DNA of 11,995 bases. Source: Cyclobacteriaceae bacterium (GTDB lineage: Bacteria > Bacteroidota > Bacteroidia > Cytophagales > Cyclobacteriaceae). The notes beneath the pieces were generated by a model that did no database searches, was not told where the DNA came from, and worked only from the letters and a program-made list of their open reading frames with translations. Of the stretch, positions 1 to 6,735 are shown piece by piece (position 1 is the stretch's first letter; each line of letters opens with the position of its first letter). Both the position numbers and the translations under genes were made by a program. The stretch spans positions 1-11,995 of the forward strand of contig JABFSY010000333.1 in assembly GCA_013140395.1 (NCBI GenBank), written 5' to 3'.

Positions 1-224
1 CTTTTCATTAGTTGAATTAAATGATATAGGTTTTCAAACTTTTCATCTTCTGTGAATGTGTCAAATGACACAATCGGGTGCGGCCTTTTCAGCATTTCAT
101 CCACAGCTTCTTTTGGGATCCCGTTGGCCTTCGCCAAAGAATAAATCACACTCGCTTCTTTCTCAGCAACGGTGGTGTCACTAGCGGCTAAATTTATCAG
201 AATATTTAATTGGTCTTTAATCAT
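1..224 (-). CDS. TerB-like small helical protein, partial (N-terminal 74 residues)
   Basis: This gene starts at the ATG at 222-224 and reads off the left edge with no stop, so only the first 74 residues are visible. The sequence begins MIKDQLNILINLAASD and is entirely helical in character. It aligns without gaps to the protein at 11318-11704 (shared QLNILI, LAK, P-x-PI and LY positions, about 24 identities in 70 by eye), so the two are paralogues. The pattern of a short first helix, an acidic loop and a second amphipathic helix fits the TerB/tellurite-resistance-like fold, but no function can be given. A Bacteroidota-type -7 box lies just upstream. The missing C-terminal half should carry the second helical repeat seen in the paralogue. 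The reading frame is convincing; the family name is an inference. Confidence 0.75.
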   Translation of the reverse strand, partial: MIKDQLNILINLAASDTTVAEKEASVIYSLAKANGIPKEAVDEMLKRPHPIVSFDTFTEDEKFENLYHLIQLMK

Positions 225-242
225 ATTGATTTAATATTTGAG

Positions 243-250
243 CAAAGTTA
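243..250 (-). promoter_or_regulatory. Candidate -7 promoter element for the left-edge TerB-like gene
   Basis: Read on the minus strand these bases are TAACTTTG, an exact match to the Bacteroidota -7 consensus TAnnTTTG. The spacing to the ATG at 224 predicts a leader of only about a dozen bases. No clear TTG or TTTG -33 box is seen about 19 bases further upstream, so this rests on the -7 match and its position. Confidence 0.4.
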
Positions 251-432
251 CTGTTAACATGAATCGAAATTTAGGTAAAATTTGGTTAATTCTTACACTC
301 GTTTGACTTTTTTAATGAGCTTTCAACGGTGGATGCAACCCTTTAGCTTTCAACAGGTCTTTGTATCAATTGAGATTTACCGGTTGAGTAAAGTTACGTA
401 GCGAGATTTCCATGACCCAAAAAATACATCTT

Positions 433-1113
433 ATGAAGAAATTAGTTGTAGTCGTTCTAAACTTACTTTTTGTAAATGCAACGTTTTCCCAACAATTCGA
501 AACCAGGCAGGTGGGCTCTTTTCAGGGCATCAAATCCTCACAAGCGATCGATGTCTATTTGAAGAAAGGAAATAAAGAGGAAGTAAAGGTGGAGGTTACC
601 AACGGAAGTTTGTCAGATGTTTTAACAGATGTCTCTGGCTCGGTTTTGAGAGTTCGCATGCGAGATGGTAGCTATAAAAAGATAAGCGTTAAAGTCTACG
701 TTACCTATTTGAAAATGGAAAAGATCGCAGCCAGTTCAGCGTCTAATGTTTTTTCGGAGGGGCAAATCGTCACACCCTCGATGTCGATCAGCGCTTCCAG
801 TGCTGCATCTGTCGAGATAGGCCTTGATGCCGACATCACAAAAGTTGATGCTTCCAGTGCGGCCAACGTTCAATTGGAAGGAAAATCAAAGCGATTAGAA
901 GTAGAAGCAAGTAGTGCAGGAGATGTAGATGCGTACGAGCTTAGTAGCGAAATTGTGGATGCCAACGCAAGTAGCGGAGCTAGTGTAAAGGTGAATGTGT
1001 TGAAAGAGATTGATGGGCACGCCAGCAGCGGGGGCAGCATCAAATACAGAGGAACACCCAGCCGAACTAATACAGGCTCTAGTAGCGGAGGCTCAGTAAA
1101 AAAATCAAATTAA
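433..1113 (+). CDS. Secreted GIN-domain (DUF2807) protein with ASSA repeat ladder
   Basis: The 226-residue protein starts with a signal peptide, MKKLVVVVLNLLFVNATFS, with likely cleavage before QQ as is common in Bacteroidota. It is therefore exported. I chose the ATG at 433 over the in-frame ATG at 412 because it puts the Lys-Lys pair at the N-terminus of the signal peptide. The mature part matches the 'putative auto-transporter adhesin, head GIN domain' family in style: a first section GSFQGIKSSQAIDVYLKKG, then a right-handed beta-helix-like ladder. ASSA, ASSG or SSSG motifs begin near residues 100, 121, 140, 159, 179, 197 and 216, so the rungs are 18-21 residues long. Family members are secreted or surface proteins of unknown biochemical role, and the adhesin name is a database label. 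There is no sorting domain at the C-terminus, which ends GGSVKKSN. It appears monocistronic. Confidence 0.85.
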   Translation: MKKLVVVVLNLLFVNATFSQQFETRQVGSFQGIKSSQAIDVYLKKGNKEEVKVEVTNGSLSDVLTDVSGSVLRVRMRDGSYKKISVKVYVTYLKMEKIAASSASNVFSEGQIVTPSMSISASSAASVEIGLDADITKVDASSAANVQLEGKSKRLEVEASSAGDVDAYELSSEIVDANASSGASVKVNVLKEIDGHASSGGSIKYRGTPSRTNTGSSSGGSVKKSN

Positions 1114-1153
1114 GGAGAGAGAAAACTCAGTTCACTTCTTACTTCTTCTCCTT
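1112..1153 (+). other. Hairpin at the 3' end of the GIN-domain gene
   Basis: AAGGAGA-g-AGAA (1112-1123) pairs with TTCTTCTCCTT (1143-1153), giving 11 pairs with one bulged G and a 19-base loop. It overlaps the stop codon. No T-tract follows, so it is not a classical intrinsic terminator. It could be an mRNA 3' structure or chance in an A/G-rich stretch. The rest of 1154-1339 shows nothing else I can support. Confidence 0.25.
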
Positions 1154-1339
1154 TGAAATTGTGTTCGCTCCTCCAATTGGTTCAATTCCCAATTAATCCA
1201 AGCAAGGGAAATGTTCTTAGCATAAAATGAATCAATTTTAAATGCATAATCTGCTTGTTGTCCTTTCCAATGGTAGTTTGTCATAATTCCAATTTTTTTT
1301 GATTAGACGTTATTTGATTGCTTTTAGTTTAAACTGTTT

Positions 1340-1358
1340 CTTTGATTTTTAATCAAAG
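1340..1358 (+). promoter_or_regulatory. Perfect 8-bp hairpin directly before the hydroxylase start codon
   Basis: CTTTGATT (1340-1347), a TTT loop and AATCAAAG (1351-1358) form a perfect 8-base-pair stem that ends four bases before the ATG at 1363. The 3' arm holds most of the purine-rich AAAGGGG stretch that would be the only Shine-Dalgarno-like sequence here. It could reduce access to the start region or be a DNA palindrome bound by a regulator. There is no T-tract, so it is not a terminator. Confidence 0.45.
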
Positions 1359-1362
1359 GGGT

Positions 1363-2136
1363 ATGAGCGACTTAAAAGAGATTTCAGCGAATGGCTTTTG
1401 GTTCATTTTTCTGCTTATTTTATTGCGTTATCTGATTGTTGCAGCCGCTGCATTTGCGGCTTTCTACATTTTCTGGAAATCAAAATGGTCATTTAAAAAA
1501 ATCCAAATACGGTTTCCGAAGCGAAGTGACTATGTTCGGGAAATAGGCTATTCGCTTGTCACGGTCGGGGTTTTTGCAGCAGTCGGCTACACATTATTTT
1601 TTACACGAATACGAGATTTCACACAATTGTACACTTCCATCGATGAATTTGGCTTCCTCTATTTTTATGGAAGTATTGTTTTGATGCTGCTGATCCACGA
1701 TACATACTTTTATTGGACACATCGCGCTATGCATTCATCTGCGCTATATAAATGGGTTCATAGAGTTCACCATCAGTCTACGAACCCCTCTCCTTGGGCT
1801 GCGTACGCTTTTCATCCACTTGAGGCGGTGGTAGAGGCGGGTATTGTGGTTGTTCTCGCATTTGTAATGCCTGTCCATCCGCTGTCCATTAGTCTCTTTT
1901 TGTTGATCATGATGATCTACAATGTCTATGGACATTTGGGCTATGAACTTTACCCTAAGCGATTTTCAAGAAGTAGAGTCGGAAAGTGGATCAACACTTC
2001 TGTAAACCATAATCAGCACCATCAATTTTTTACTGGTAACTATGGATTCTATTTTCTGTGGTGGGATCGATGGATGGGAACCGTTCGTGAAGATTACGAC
2101 AAACAATTCGAAGCAGTTAAAGCAAGGGTTGCCTAA
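1363..2136 (+). CDS. Fatty acid hydroxylase / sterol desaturase family membrane enzyme
   Basis: This 257-residue integral membrane protein belongs to the di-iron fatty acid hydroxylase superfamily (PF04116-like). The eight-histidine metal signature is complete: H112 and HRAMH (120-124), HRVHH (133-137), then FHP with H151, H191, and HNQHH (216-220). Hydrophobic segments lie near residues 12-38, 62-80, 99-112, 157-170 and 173-190, which would put the histidine clusters on the cytoplasmic face. Such enzymes use O2 to hydroxylate or desaturate lipids; the substrate (fatty acid, sphingoid base, carotenoid or sterol) cannot be decided from sequence. I chose the ATG at 1363; an in-frame TTG at 1342 would add only MIFNQRG and lies inside the hairpin. 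The last base touches the stop codon of the convergent phosphatase gene. No operon partner on the same strand is evident. Confidence 0.88.
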   Translation: MSDLKEISANGFWFIFLLILLRYLIVAAAAFAAFYIFWKSKWSFKKIQIRFPKRSDYVREIGYSLVTVGVFAAVGYTLFFTRIRDFTQLYTSIDEFGFLYFYGSIVLMLLIHDTYFYWTHRAMHSSALYKWVHRVHHQSTNPSPWAAYAFHPLEAVVEAGIVVVLAFVMPVHPLSISLFLLIMMIYNVYGHLGYELYPKRFSRSRVGKWINTSVNHNQHHQFFTGNYGFYFLWWDRWMGTVREDYDKQFEAVKARVA

Positions 2137-2760
2137 TCAGGAATCAAATATTCCGGTCTTTTTTCGGAAAAAGAATCGCAAGGCGAAAGAAGTCGTAATG
2201 CCAATAGCTATACCCCCGAGCACATCAAAAGGGTAGTGGACGCCAAGATAAATTCTTGAAAAGCCAACAAGACTTGCCCAAAAAAAGAACAGCAGAAAAT
2301 ACTTTGGTTTGGGGAATAAAAAAGAAAGTGCCGTAGCGGAAGCAAAGGCTTCAGTGGTATGGCCACTAGGAAACGAAAAACCGCCCCCCACACTAAGTTG
2401 TATGATTCGAGCGTCTACTTCGTAAGGACGAGGAATCAATCCTATATTTTTAATGGCGTACGAGATTAAACCGGCTATACCTACACTGACGCCCACGTAA
2501 ACGAACGAGAGCCTCGAATTCCTTTTACTCGAGGTCTTGTCAAACTCTCTGAAGACAGCAATTGCCAGCGGCACACCCAGACTGAAGAATGTAATGGAAT
2601 CGGAGGCGATCTGTAAGAATGAAGTGGTCGCTTTAGTTCCTTTGGACTGGAGCCATGCAATGAAATCCAGCTGTGGAAGATGTTGTACGATAAACATTAA
2701 ACACGCTACTGTTAAAAGTATGCTAAAGAACTTCCACGCGGGGGAGACATTGTCTTTCAT
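2137..2760 (-). CDS. PAP2-superfamily membrane phosphatase
   Basis: This 207-residue protein has all three acid-phosphatase signature motifs of the PAP2 family: K104-x6-R111-P112, P131-S132-G133-H134, and S168-R169-x5-H175. The last is followed by YPFDVLGG, typical of lipid-phosphate phosphatases. H175 would be the nucleophile and H134 the general acid. Hydrophobic segments near residues 11-28, 56-71, 84-103, 138-150, 154-167 and 180-197 suggest the usual six-helix membrane protein with the active site facing the periplasm. Likely substrates are undecaprenyl pyrophosphate, phosphatidylglycerol phosphate, phosphatidic acid or lipid A phosphate; sequence does not choose among them. It starts with ATG at 2758-2760, and the 249-base region to glutamine synthetase is a divergent promoter region. 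The gene is complete, with no missing key residues. Confidence 0.88.
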   Translation of the reverse strand: MKDNVSPAWKFFSILLTVACLMFIVQHLPQLDFIAWLQSKGTKATTSFLQIASDSITFFSLGVPLAIAVFREFDKTSSKRNSRLSFVYVGVSVGIAGLISYAIKNIGLIPRPYEVDARIIQLSVGGGFSFPSGHTTEAFASATALSFLFPKPKYFLLFFFWASLVGFSRIYLGVHYPFDVLGGIAIGITTSFALRFFFRKKTGIFDS

Positions 2761-3009
2761 GAGTTTTGCCTTTCAGCCTTTCTTCAGGCGTGGCCAAGTG
2801 GTAAAAATAAGCGATTATGTAGTGTGTGAACGAAACGGAAGCAATGATTTTTGCCAAGTTATAGAAACCTATCCTGCAGGCCCATTGCTTTTATTTTACC
2901 TCAATTCTTTTAATTGAACCCATTTTATTTACAAAATAGCCCTATTTTTAATCCTACTATTAACAATTTTCGCCTAAATTTCGACCGAATTGATAAAAAA
3001 ACAACCACT

Positions 3010-5172
3010 ATGTCTCAATTACGATTTGAAGCTCTCAAAAAACTAAATGACCGACCCAAGGTTCATGTTGACGCCATTACACCTAACATTTCCCAATTTT
3101 TCGGGGAGAATGTTTTCGGGATGCAGCAGATGCGTGGAACGCTGGCTCCGGCCGTTTTCAAGAAAGTAAGTCAGGCGATCAAAAACCATGAAAAAATTGA
3201 CGAAGACACTGCAGATGCAGTTGCCTCCGCGGCAAAATCATGGGCGATTGCGAAAGGGGCAACCCATTTTACGCATTGGTTTCAGCCAATGACGGGAGGT
3301 ACTGCAGAAAAGCATGATTCGTTCTTTGATGCGCTTTCAGGTATTGAAAAGTTTAAAGGAAGTGAATTGGTGCAGCAAGAACCAGATGCATCCTCATTCC
3401 CAAGCGGTGGTATTCGCAGCACATTTGAGGCTCGGGGGTATACAGCGTGGGATCCAACTTCGCCCATGTTTTTGTATGGAAAGACGTTGAGTATTCCAAC
3501 GATCTTTGTGTCTTATACAGGTGAAACGCTCGATACCAAGTCACCCTTGCTAAAGGCATTGAAGGCAGTTGATTTGGCGGCTACCAAGGTTTGTCAACTT
3601 TTTGATAAAGACATCAATCATGTGGTTGCTTCGCTAGGTGCTGAACAGGAGTATTTTGCAGTTGATAAAGCATTAGCAAGCGCCCGTCCTGACTTAGTCA
3701 TGGCTGGCCGCACCGTGTTTGGGCACTCACCTGCACGGGGCCAGCAATTGGAAGATCATTATTTCGGAACCATCCCATCGCGTGTTTATGATTTTATGCG
3801 TGATTTTGAAATCGAGTCGTGGAAACTAGGAATTCCTGTTCGCACTCGTCACAATGAGGTGGCGCCTAGTCAATTTGAGGTGGCTCCCCTTTTTGAAGAA
3901 GTGAATGTGGCCAACGACCATAATCAATTGATGATGGACGTAATGAGCCGGGTGGGTGACAAACACAATCTAAAAATCCTTTTTCATGAGAAGCCTTTTG
4001 CTGGATTGAACGGAAGTGGAAAGCACAATAACTGGTCGTTGATCACCGACACTGGTGTAAACTTGTATGCACCATCAAGTTCAGCCCGTGACAACTTACT
4101 CTTTCTAACATTTTTCATCACAACCATCAAGGCTGTGCATGAACATGCCGATTTGTTAAGAGCGAGTATTGCTACTGCGGCCAACGATTTTCGTCTTGGC
4201 GCGAATGAGGCTCCACCTGCTATCATGTCCGTTTTTATCGGGGCACAAATGACAGCAGTCTTGGACGAGTTAGAGAAGAAAGGAAATGTGAAAATTGAGA
4301 AAGGAGACAACATGTATATGAAATTGGGGATCGATCAAATTCCCGAAATCATTTTAGATGCTACAGATAGAAACCGAACCTCTCCTTTTGCGTTTACCGG
4401 AAACAAGTTTGAGTTTCGAGCGGTGGGCAGTAGCGACAATTGCGGAACACCGATGACTGCACTTAACTTGATAGTGGCCGATCAACTTTCAAAGTTCTAC
4501 GACACGGTAAGTAAAGAAATTGAGAAGGGTGAAGAAAAGAGACTAGCGATAGTAAACGTATTGCGGAAATACATCAAGGAATCGAAAGCGATTCGCTTTG
4601 AGGGTGATGGATATTCTGATGAGTGGGTAAAGGAAGCTGCAAAACGAGGGTTGAATAATATCAAGAACATGCCCCGCGCAATTGATGCTTACCTTTCCAA
4701 AAAATCGCTGGAACTGTTTGAAACGCATGATGTGTTAAGTCACAAAGAAGTGGAAGCCCGCAATGAAATCAAGTTGGAGAGTTATATCAAGAAAGTGCAG
4801 ATCGAGGCACGTGTGATTGGCGATTTAGCGATGAATCATATTATCCCTACCGCTATAGCGTATCAGAATAAATTGATTACTAACGCAAATGGGTTGAAAG
4901 GGCTAGGTGTGGATAACAAAGCTGTTGTTCAGACCATCAAAGAAATATCTGAGCACATTGAGGTGATCAAAAACGGAGTTCGCCAAATGATTGACGAGCG
5001 TAAACGAATCAACAAAATAACGGATACACATAAACGCGCGTACGGTTATTGTGACGATATTAAAGAGAAATACTTTGATAAAATTCGCGATGCTGTAGAC
5101 GAACTCGAACTATTGATCGATGATGAAGATTGGCCGTTGGTGAAATACCGCGAATTGTTATTCTTGCGATAG
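3010..5172 (+). CDS. glnN: Glutamine synthetase, class III
   Basis: This enzyme of about 720 residues makes glutamine from glutamate, ammonia and ATP and is a central nitrogen-assimilation enzyme in the cytoplasm. The length and motifs fit class III (GlnN/GSIII), common in Bacteroidota, rather than the roughly 470-residue class I. The visible motifs are AEQEYF (about residues 211-216), RHNEVAPSQFEVAP (280-293), HEKPFAG (326-332), the catalytic-loop motif NGSGKHNNWS (334-343) and NRTSPFAFTGNKFEFRAVGS (455-474), followed by a long helical C-terminal section specific to this class. I chose the ATG at 3010 (MSQLRFEALKKL); a TTG at 2914 would add 32 residues of low-complexity, AT-rich leader translation. 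An imperfect -7-like TAAATTTC lies at 2975-2982, but no convincing -33 box. The gene's 3' intrinsic terminator has been split by an insertion sequence. Confidence 0.96.
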   Translation: MSQLRFEALKKLNDRPKVHVDAITPNISQFFGENVFGMQQMRGTLAPAVFKKVSQAIKNHEKIDEDTADAVASAAKSWAIAKGATHFTHWFQPMTGGTAEKHDSFFDALSGIEKFKGSELVQQEPDASSFPSGGIRSTFEARGYTAWDPTSPMFLYGKTLSIPTIFVSYTGETLDTKSPLLKALKAVDLAATKVCQLFDKDINHVVASLGAEQEYFAVDKALASARPDLVMAGRTVFGHSPARGQQLEDHYFGTIPSRVYDFMRDFEIESWKLGIPVRTRHNEVAPSQFEVAPLFEEVNVANDHNQLMMDVMSRVGDKHNLKILFHEKPFAGLNGSGKHNNWSLITDTGVNLYAPSSSARDNLLFLTFFITTIKAVHEHADLLRASIATAANDFRLGANEAPPAIMSVFIGAQMTAVLDELEKKGNVKIEKGDNMYMKLGIDQIPEIILDATDRNRTSPFAFTGNKFEFRAVGSSDNCGTPMTALNLIVADQLSKFYDTVSKEIEKGEEKRLAIVNVLRKYIKESKAIRFEGDGYSDEWVKEAAKRGLNNIKNMPRAIDAYLSKKSLELFETHDVLSHKEVEARNEIKLESYIKKVQIEARVIGDLAMNHIIPTAIAYQNKLITNANGLKGLGVDNKAVVQTIKEISEHIEVIKNGVRQMIDERKRINKITDTHKRAYGYCDDIKEKYFDKIRDAVDELELLIDDEDWPLVKYRELLFLR

Positions 5173-5191
5173 AAGTTAAATTCAGGTGAAT

Positions 5192-5207
5192 AAAAAAAAG
5201 GGACTAG
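5192..5207 (+). terminator. Left half of a bidirectional terminator split by the IS
   Basis: An A8 tract (5192-5199) and the stem arm GGGACTA (5200-5206) lie 19 bases after the glutamine synthetase stop. The matching arm TAGTCCC plus T6 is now about 1.5 kb away at 6709-6721. Removing the IS and one CTAG copy rebuilds a perfect 7-bp GC-containing stem with a 6-base loop (GTCTGA) and A/T tracts on both sides. That is the normal form of a shared terminator between convergent genes. Confidence 0.75.
5204..5207. repeat. Target-site duplication CTAG, left copy
   Basis: CTAG directly precedes the left inverted repeat, and an identical CTAG follows the right one at 6700-6703. Four-base CTAG-like (YTAR) duplications are typical of the IS701 family as I recall it. 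The flanking match is actually longer (GGACTAGTC on both sides) because the target and the IS ends happen to share bases, so the exact duplication length is slightly ambiguous. Confidence 0.7.
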
Positions 5208-5225
5208 TCCTACTTTGTCATGTTA
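5208..5225 (+). repeat. IS left terminal inverted repeat
   Basis: TCCTACTTTGTCATGTTA is an exact reverse complement of 6682-6699; the match stops at the 19th base. Confidence 0.92.
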
Positions 5226-5302
5226 TAAAAATGGGTGAAGAATGAACATCTGACGGCTCAGAATGCTTATCTTCACCCTTGTAATAAATGCAACCAAATA
5301 TA

Positions 5303-5323
5303 GCCATCCTCAAAAAGGACGGC
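5303..5323 (+). other. Hairpin in the transposase leader
   Basis: GCCATCCT (5303-5310) pairs with AGGACGGC (5316-5323) around a 5-base loop. Seven of eight positions pair, with one A-C mismatch. It is followed by an A8 run and an out-of-frame ATG at 5332. Leader hairpins in insertion sequences often limit translation of transcripts entering from outside; whether this one does is inference. Confidence 0.35.
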
Positions 5324-5390
5324 CAAAAAAAATGACATTTCTTTTTCAGTAGTTCTTCGCAGAACCGCTGAACGGCTCCCTCACTTCCTG

Positions 5391-6689
5391 ATGGAGTTCT
5401 CGGAAGTTTTCCGATCGCAAACACACAGTAGTCTGGATCAGGCCAGCGGATATGTTCAGGGGCTTTTCAAAAGCCCCAAAGGCAGAGCCAATTGCTATTT
5501 CATGGGCAATTCGCTCAACGAGTTTGATGGACAAAATCTCCATCACATGCTTACAACTTCCCCCTGGGAATACAGCAAGCTGTTCAGGGCTATATTGAAG
5601 CGAAGTATTAAGTGGTTGCGTACGCATGGTGAACGCATTTACATTCTCATTGATGAGGTTGGATACCGAAAGAAAGGCAAACATTCTGCCTGTGTAGGCC
5701 ATCAGTATCTTGGATGTATCGGTAAGAACGATAATGGTCAGGTTGCCGTGACGGCTGCTTTGAGTGGCGGAGATTTTTACTGTCCCGTGGAAATGGAATT
5801 ATTTATGCCCAAGGATTGGGGGGATGATGCTGAACTAAGAGAAAAAGCCGGAATACCAGCCACTAAAAAGCAAGAAAGCAAAACGGTGATTGCGTTGCGC
5901 ATGATCAAAAAGCTTTATAAAAAGATTTCCAAAGATGTCGAATGTGTCGTTTTTGATGCCCTTTACGGAAATACTGTGGGTTTACTCCGCCAATTAATGA
6001 TACTGGAAATACCCTTTGTCGGTGACATCAAAGAAAACCTCACCGTCTACATGAGAGAGCCTTCATGGAAGATACCTCCGTATAGTGGCCGAGGTAGAAA
6101 GTTCACAAAGGAACGACCGGATAAAGAACCCATCATGGTAAGAGACTACATGCACGGACTTACAATAGAGGATTTTAAACTGCTCACCGTGCGTAATGGA
6201 ACAAAAGGAATCTTGCAGGCCAGATACCATATGCGAAAAGTTTGGGTACTTCACGATCCTTCTAAAACATTTCTTACCCTTCACCTCCTTATTCGTAAAG
6301 ATGCTGATGGCAAAACAAAATATTCTCTTGGATTTTTCAACCAAAAAGTGACCATGAAGCGAATGGCCAAAGCGCAGGCACAAAGGGTTTTCGTAGAACG
6401 GGTTTTTGAAGAAGGAAAAAATATTGCCGGAATGGGGGATTATCAAACCCGTAGCTGGACAGGGTTTCATCGGCATGCTGCACTTTCATCACTTGCTTTA
6501 TTATTCCTTATGGAACAAAAAATCACCCTCAAAAAAACAATCGGAAGAATAACAGCCTATCAAATCCAGGAACTTGTCAATGCAACGGTCAATACACTTT
6601 GCTCTATTGAGCAGGTTATTGAAAAACTACTTGACCAAATACCTCGTTACCAAAAACTAATCCAAAATCAGCTAAAAACAGTAACATGA
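5391..6689 (+). CDS. IS701-type DDE transposase
   Basis: The 432-residue protein catalyses movement of the surrounding element. It resembles DDE endonuclease-superfamily transposases of the IS701 group: YFMGNSL near residues 36-42, the first acidic residue in LIDEVGYRKKGKHS (D88), GKNDNGQVAV (111-120), the PKDWGDDAELREKAGIP block (140-156), the second aspartate in VVFDALYG (D189) and the likely catalytic glutamate in FVERVFEEGKN (E336), followed by GMGDYQTRSW. The TGA stop lies inside the right inverted repeat. ATG 5391 is the first standard start in frame. However, the frame stays open back to 5304 and encodes LRRTAERLPHFL just upstream, which reads like the family's usual N-terminus. The true start may therefore be upstream, reached by a frameshift at CTTTTTC (5341-5347) or a rare start codon. 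The core is intact. Confidence 0.9.
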   Translation: MEFSEVFRSQTHSSLDQASGYVQGLFKSPKGRANCYFMGNSLNEFDGQNLHHMLTTSPWEYSKLFRAILKRSIKWLRTHGERIYILIDEVGYRKKGKHSACVGHQYLGCIGKNDNGQVAVTAALSGGDFYCPVEMELFMPKDWGDDAELREKAGIPATKKQESKTVIALRMIKKLYKKISKDVECVVFDALYGNTVGLLRQLMILEIPFVGDIKENLTVYMREPSWKIPPYSGRGRKFTKERPDKEPIMVRDYMHGLTIEDFKLLTVRNGTKGILQARYHMRKVWVLHDPSKTFLTLHLLIRKDADGKTKYSLGFFNQKVTMKRMAKAQAQRVFVERVFEEGKNIAGMGDYQTRSWTGFHRHAALSSLALLFLMEQKITLKKTIGRITAYQIQELVNATVNTLCSIEQVIEKLLDQIPRYQKLIQNQLKTVT

Positions 6690-6699
6690 CAAAGTAGGA
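6682..6699 (-). repeat. IS right terminal inverted repeat
   Basis: This is the perfect 18-bp reverse complement of the left repeat. It contains the transposase TGA stop at 6687-6689. Confidence 0.92.
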
Positions 6700-6727
6700 C
6701 TAGTCTGATAGTCCCTTTTTTATTTTT
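6700..6727 (-). terminator. Right half of the split terminator, with right CTAG copy
   Basis: The right CTAG (6700-6703) is followed by TCTGA, the stem arm TAGTCCC (6709-6715), T6 (6716-6721), A and T5. On the minus strand it begins 8 bases after the accC stop. Without its partner arm at 5200-5206 it cannot form the original hairpin, so accC and glutamine synthetase may both have lost their terminator. Confidence 0.7.
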
Positions 6728-6735
6728 GCTGATTT

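Larger units (their letters stand above)
5208..6699 (+). mobile_element. Complete insertion sequence, IS701 family-like, 1492 bp
   Basis: The element is bounded by an 18-bp perfect inverted repeat, TCCTACTTTGTCATGTTA at 5208-5225 and its reverse complement at 6682-6699. A CTAG direct repeat lies outside each end. It carries one transposase gene (5391-6689) and nothing else. The intact repeats, the matching duplication and the cleanly rebuildable target point to a recent, possibly active, simple insertion. It occupies the junction between convergent glutamine synthetase and accC, so no coding sequence is broken. The family assignment rests on transposase motifs, CTAG target use and size, not on a database match. 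Confidence 0.93.

Noticed and set aside
2787..2806. tRNA D-arm-like string GTGGCCAAGTGGTAAAA
   Set aside because: No matching acceptor stem, anticodon arm or GGTTCGA-type T-loop follows at the right distance.
2537..2917. 126-codon plus-strand reading frame across the phosphatase gene and its upstream region
   Set aside because: It is antisense to the well-supported PAP2 gene, and its product has no recognisable motif.
2914..3009. 32-residue N-terminal extension of glutamine synthetase from TTG 2914
   Set aside because: It is AT-rich leader sequence, and the family N-terminus fits the ATG at 3010.
5201..5210. GGACTAGTCC palindrome as an independent regulatory site
   Set aside because: It arises from joining the terminator arm and CTAG target to the IS end, so it is an insertion junction.
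5346..5702. 118-codon minus-strand reading frame inside the IS
   Set aside because: It is a shadow of the transposase, and IS701-type elements carry one gene.
6063..6476. 137-codon minus-strand reading frame inside the transposase
   Set aside because: It lies fully antisense to the intact DDE domain, with no motif or start context.
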